DNA from: Dimorphilus gyrociliatus
Taxonomy: Eukaryota > Annelida > Polychaeta > Dinophilidae
Direction: 5' to 3'
Assembly: GCA_904063045.1 (NCBI GenBank)
Contig: CAJFCJ010000011.1
Coordinates: 62,001 to 126,000, forward strand
Length of the DNA stretch: 64,000 nt
A program made the translations under genes and the position numbers. The notes under the pieces were generated by a model. The model saw only the letters and a list, made by a program, of their open reading frames with translations. It was not told where the DNA came from and did not search any database. Positions 60,693 to 64,000 of the stretch are shown here, one piece after another. The first letter of the stretch is position 1. Each line of letters opens with the position of its first letter.

Positions 60693-61276
60693 GAGTGAGA
60701 GAGTGAGCGAGCAAAAGGGAGTAGGAGAAGCTTTATGACATATAGATATATAAATAGCTATAAATAATATACGTAGACCTATAAGAAACAAAAAATTCAT
60801 TTGATCAAACTTTTGTACTGACTAATGTGCATATGAACTTTCTTATATATATATACTGTATATATATATGTAAATTTATTATATTATGTAGACTGGTATC
60901 GTTTTAAAAAACAAAAAAAAATCTGTATCGATACATTTTTATTCTCATGCTATATACAAAGATTAGAATAACTGATAAAAACTTTCTATTTTGTTCTCAT
61001 GTTATGAGAAACTATTCAAAATAACAAAACGTTTCAATCTGGTACCTAGAAAGAAAAATTTTTTTTTTCTTTTTTTTAGTACTAATCCTTTTGTTTTTTT
61101 TATCTATCTATATGTCTATTTGTTATTTATGGAACTCAAAAGGTACGGCGTTCTATTTTCCTTAATGGCGGACATTTTTTTATAGTAATTTCTCATTTTA
61201 AAGTAGAAAAACTGTTAGATATCGATCGACCGCTTTCCTTATCTTCCCTTCATGTCCCTCGTCTGTACGTTACATC

Positions 61277-61279
<3 letters not shown>

Positions 61280-61344
<65 letters not shown>
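61280..61344. repeat. Compound CT/CA microsatellite
   Basis: About 41 bp of CT directly followed by about 24 bp of CA, a near mirror of the GA/GT tract 600 bp away on the opposite strand sense. Confidence 0.95.
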
Positions 61345-62223
61345 TACACACTTGTTATAATTAACCATATTTTCTAATATGGAATCATATATTTATTAAC
61401 AAAGCGACAGAACGGGTTATTTTTCTTCGAAAAGGTACTGGCCAAAGAAAGCATTTTATAATTTACTTCCTCATGAATATTCATTTATTCATAAGTAGTT
61501 ATAAAAAGAATATCATATTTGATTTCGATAAGTTTCCTGAAACCATTATGCTACTTTACTGAAAAACTCGATAAAACAACACAAATGAATTGCGCAACGG
61601 ATTTTAGCCTCCGTACCTTAACCGGATGTCAAAGTGTAGCACTCATAGTAAAGTAAATTAGGAATTGATTAACGACCTCTCGCAGTAACTAGGTGAAAAT
61701 AATTTAATAGACGATTTTAGAAAACCTCAAATAAACACGTATAAACGATTAACTTCGTATTAGTAACCAAGCCTTTAATATAATTCTACCACGTTATTTA
61801 GAAAAGGTTAGGCTCAATTATTAGTTAGAGCTCCATCTATCGACTGTATAAAACACCTAGGGTTATCGTAACTGTAACATCAATAATTTAGGTAAAAAAA
61901 ATATTTTACCTTTAACAGAATCACGAAATAACTTTTTTTTAAAAAAAAGAATTACAAACGAAAGAGGAATTTTTATAAATAATAACCTTGGTAGTGTTTA
62001 ATGGTTAAGTGAATAGAAAATTAGTATATTACGACTTTTTAAAAGGTCTAGGCTTGATATAACGATAGGTCTTTGCTTGAGGTGCGGCAGGTCTAGGCAA
62101 TCGTTGACAATACAATAAAGCACTGTTCAAATGTTAAGATCGCTCTCTTTTTTTTCAATTTATATCGTAATCACCGGTGAATAATGAATTAATTCATGTG
62201 TTATTTTTTAATTTACTTATAGC

Positions 62224-63611
62224 ATGATGAACAATCGTGGTCCTCTGAAAATACGGGTAAAGCGAAAGCTAAACTCGGAAGATTGGTATCGAGAAAAGCA
62301 ATCCGATCTACATAACGAGTTTCTACTGGTACGAAAAGAAGAAAGAGATAGCATCGCGGATAATTCAATAGATAAGATAATGGTTGATAATAACGACAGT
62401 GATATTACAGTTGTTTATGAAAAGAAAGCCGAACCACATAAAGTAGAAGTGCTTGTACAACCTACCTCTAAAGCAGAAAAGCCAGTGAGGAAGAAGAAAT
62501 CGATTAGACGAAATAAAGATATCTGTAGTGCTAGAATAAAAAAAGAACAGCTCCAGGAGCTGTTAGAAAATCTCCAAAAGCCTGGGCCTTTAGTCGGTGG
62601 TTATGTGCTAAATAGTAGTGTTATGCGGTGTACTAATATAGCTCGAGATTTTACCGAGGCCGATGCTGTTAAAGAAGTAAATAGACATTGCTCAGATATT
62701 TTACACCGCCGTAGTAAATTGGTCGAAATACTGTTAGAAGGCGATCGGTCTAGATCCTTCTTCAATAAGGATTTCCGTTAGTATATATTTATAAAAGAAT
62801 TTTATATTTGTCCATTTCTGGTCAATGTGCTATAAGTTTCATTATCTTTTTAGCCTTCTTCAAAAGTCTAAAAATACCGAAATTTTGGTCAAAACATCCT
62901 GTAGAATTAGAAAACAACTCAAGAAAAAGCGTTTATTGGTCAGAAGTGTTAGCGAAATCAGATGAATATAAAATCATTTCAAATCTATTTCTAAGCACGG
63001 TTGATTCTTGCGAAGTCTCCACAATTTATAGGATACAAAATCCTTTTTTATGGGCATCCTATTGTTCGATGAAAGAACAAATGTTAGCCGAAAATTTACC
63101 ACTGTAAGTATGATTGAAATAGTCTATCGATCGATGGTTTTCCCATTATGAGATATTTTTTTTACTATTTTTTATTCCTCTTGTGAATATTCTCTTTCGT
63201 TATTAAAACAGTAATGAAAATCTTCTTTTCCACGGAACAACACACGAAGCCGCCGAAAGTATAGCTCGGGAAGGTTTTAATCGAAGTTATTGTGGTAAAA
63301 ATGCCACAATGTTTGGTAGAGGCGTGTACTTTGCCATAGATTCCTGTTACTCAACAAATCCTTTATATTCTCCTCCCAAAGAAGACGGTACAAGCGTCAT
63401 GTTTCTCGGAAGAGTTCTAATAGGCCTATCAATTCAGGGAGATAGCGGAATGAAATACCCTCCACGTATAGCAGATAAAACATCGAAAGAATTCAATCCA
63501 ACACAATATAACAGTACAGTGAACGATATGACTTTTCCTGGAATATATGTCGTGTATAAAGACTGCCAAGCGTATCCACAATACTTGATTGCGTTTAAAC
63601 GATCTAAATAG
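62224..63611 (+). CDS. PARP14-type mono-ADP-ribosyltransferase
   Basis: Exons 62224-62776, 62854-63103 and 63212-63611 give 400 residues. The N-terminal 180 residues are basic and uncharacterised, with a likely nuclear signal (RKKKSIRRNK). The catalytic domain (about 190-400) carries IYRIQNPFLWASY, LLFHGTT (triad His), GRGVYFAIDSCYS (triad Tyr) and a C-terminal YNSTVNDM...GIYVVYKDCQAYPQYLIAF. The third triad position, Glu in polymerising PARPs, is not Glu here (it falls in NSTVND), which predicts mono-ADP-ribosylation. The closest familiar match is the PARP14/15 catalytic domain. No macro, WWE or zinc-finger domain is encoded in these exons. An AG acceptor right before the ATG suggests an upstream noncoding exon. 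Confidence 0.9.
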
Positions 63612-63831
63612 GCGATATATTTCATTTTTTTTTCATTACTATATAAATATACAAATTAAAACATTACTGTGTATTTTTTTCTTTCCCGTATTATTTATTA
63701 TATTCTCAGTTTTTTCTTTCTATTTTCTTCTATATTTTTTTTTTGTTCTCTTTTTTTTTATTTTTAATATCAAAGAAAAAAAAAACAAAGATTTTCTCGT
63801 CTTTCTACAAGAATATTTCTTTTCTTCCTTT

Positions 63832-63837
63832 AATAAA
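63832..63837 (+). terminator. Polyadenylation signal of PARP gene
   Basis: AATAAA about 220 bp after the PARP stop in an otherwise U-rich 3' region. The best candidate for the 3' end signal. Confidence 0.5.
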
Positions 63838-64000
63838 ATGCATTAAGAAAAAAAAAAAGGAATACAATATCGATGATTAAGTGGCCATGTGCCCCAGGCA
63901 TATTTTAATTATGCATAACTTATATAGACAGTTAAAATACAGAGTATATACCAAATAATTCATTTAGATATATGAGAAATATTGTAATAGAACTAAAATT

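Larger units (their letters stand above)
58041..62223. other. Gene-poor interval between C2orf69 and PARP gene
   Basis: 4.2 kb containing the missing C2orf69 5' exon and probably a noncoding PARP first exon (an acceptor ACTTATAG precedes the PARP ATG). Repeats: CT (59385-59402), CTAC (59711-59728), GA then GT (60635-60692), CT then CA (61280-61344). A GC-richer patch at 59755-59860 resembles a promoter. Two TAGGCCTA palindromes (60234, 60274). Confidence 0.5.

Noticed and set aside
60410-60800. Minus-strand open frames with Ser/Leu and Thr/His runs
   Set aside because: They run through the GA/GT microsatellite and TA tracts; no protein-like sequence outside the repeats.
63589-63846. Phe/Lys-rich open frame after the PARP stop
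   Set aside because: Translation of poly-T 3' UTR sequence.

Overview
This is an A+T-rich metazoan nuclear window with spliceosomal introns, most of them only about 45-70 nt, and closely spaced genes on both strands. The gene set (MCU, IQCE-like, Dok-type adaptor, MSH4, macrodomain/deltex and PARP proteins, EML, SS18) is animal. A small-bodied invertebrate with a compact genome, for example a microscopic annelid or related lophotrochozoan, would fit, but the species cannot be fixed from the sequence. Gene models were built by hand from reading frames and GT/AG boundaries. Unless stated otherwise, exon phases close exactly across each model.

Layout. 1-4095 (-): EML5/6-like WD40 protein, 3' end outside the window. 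4394-5135 (+): ZCRB1. 5186-6594 (-): TRAIP. 6949-7946 and 8257-8791 (-): two PLAC8-family proteins. 9343-12962 (-): CDP-diacylglycerol synthase with two tandem alternative last exons. 13251-18797 (+): mitochondrial calcium uniporter MCU with two large introns. 20391-21036 (-): weak orphan candidate. 23123-26846 (-): GMP synthase. 28031-30593 (+): macrodomain-RING-Deltex-C-terminal fusion. 30797-31993 (-): unrecognised single-pass membrane protein. 32061-35871 (-): MSH4 in 24 exons. 36576-38694 (+): mitochondrial methionyl-tRNA synthetase. 39140-41915 (+): SS18-like protein with a very large His-Gln-Pro repeat. 42618-43834 (-): DHRS4-like. 44067-46498 (-): NDOR1. 47131-50961 (+): IQCE-like. 51806-53261 (-): Dok-type adaptor. 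55150-56527 (+): single-RRM protein. 57008-58040 (-): C2orf69 homologue, first exon not found. 62224-63611 (+): PARP14-type mono-ADP-ribosyltransferase.

Several genes form head-to-head pairs that could share promoters (EML/ZCRB1, CDS/MCU, GMPS/macro-deltex, MSH4/MARS2, NDOR1/IQCE). Others converge with very short gaps (ZCRB1/TRAIP 50 nt; macro-deltex/membrane protein about 200 nt). Most of the genes are housekeeping and functionally unrelated. The most notable content is an ADP-ribosylation/ubiquitin pair: one protein joins macrodomain-like units to a RING-DTC ubiquitin ligase, a combination split between PARP9 and DTX3L in vertebrates, and a PARP14-like transferase lies about 32 kb away. The other standout is the duplicated terminal exon of CDP-diacylglycerol synthase. 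No tRNA, rRNA, CRISPR array or intact transposon was recognised; the gene-poor stretches (13.7-16.0, 18.8-23.1 and 58.0-62.2 kb) are rich in TA, CT/GA and CA microsatellites.
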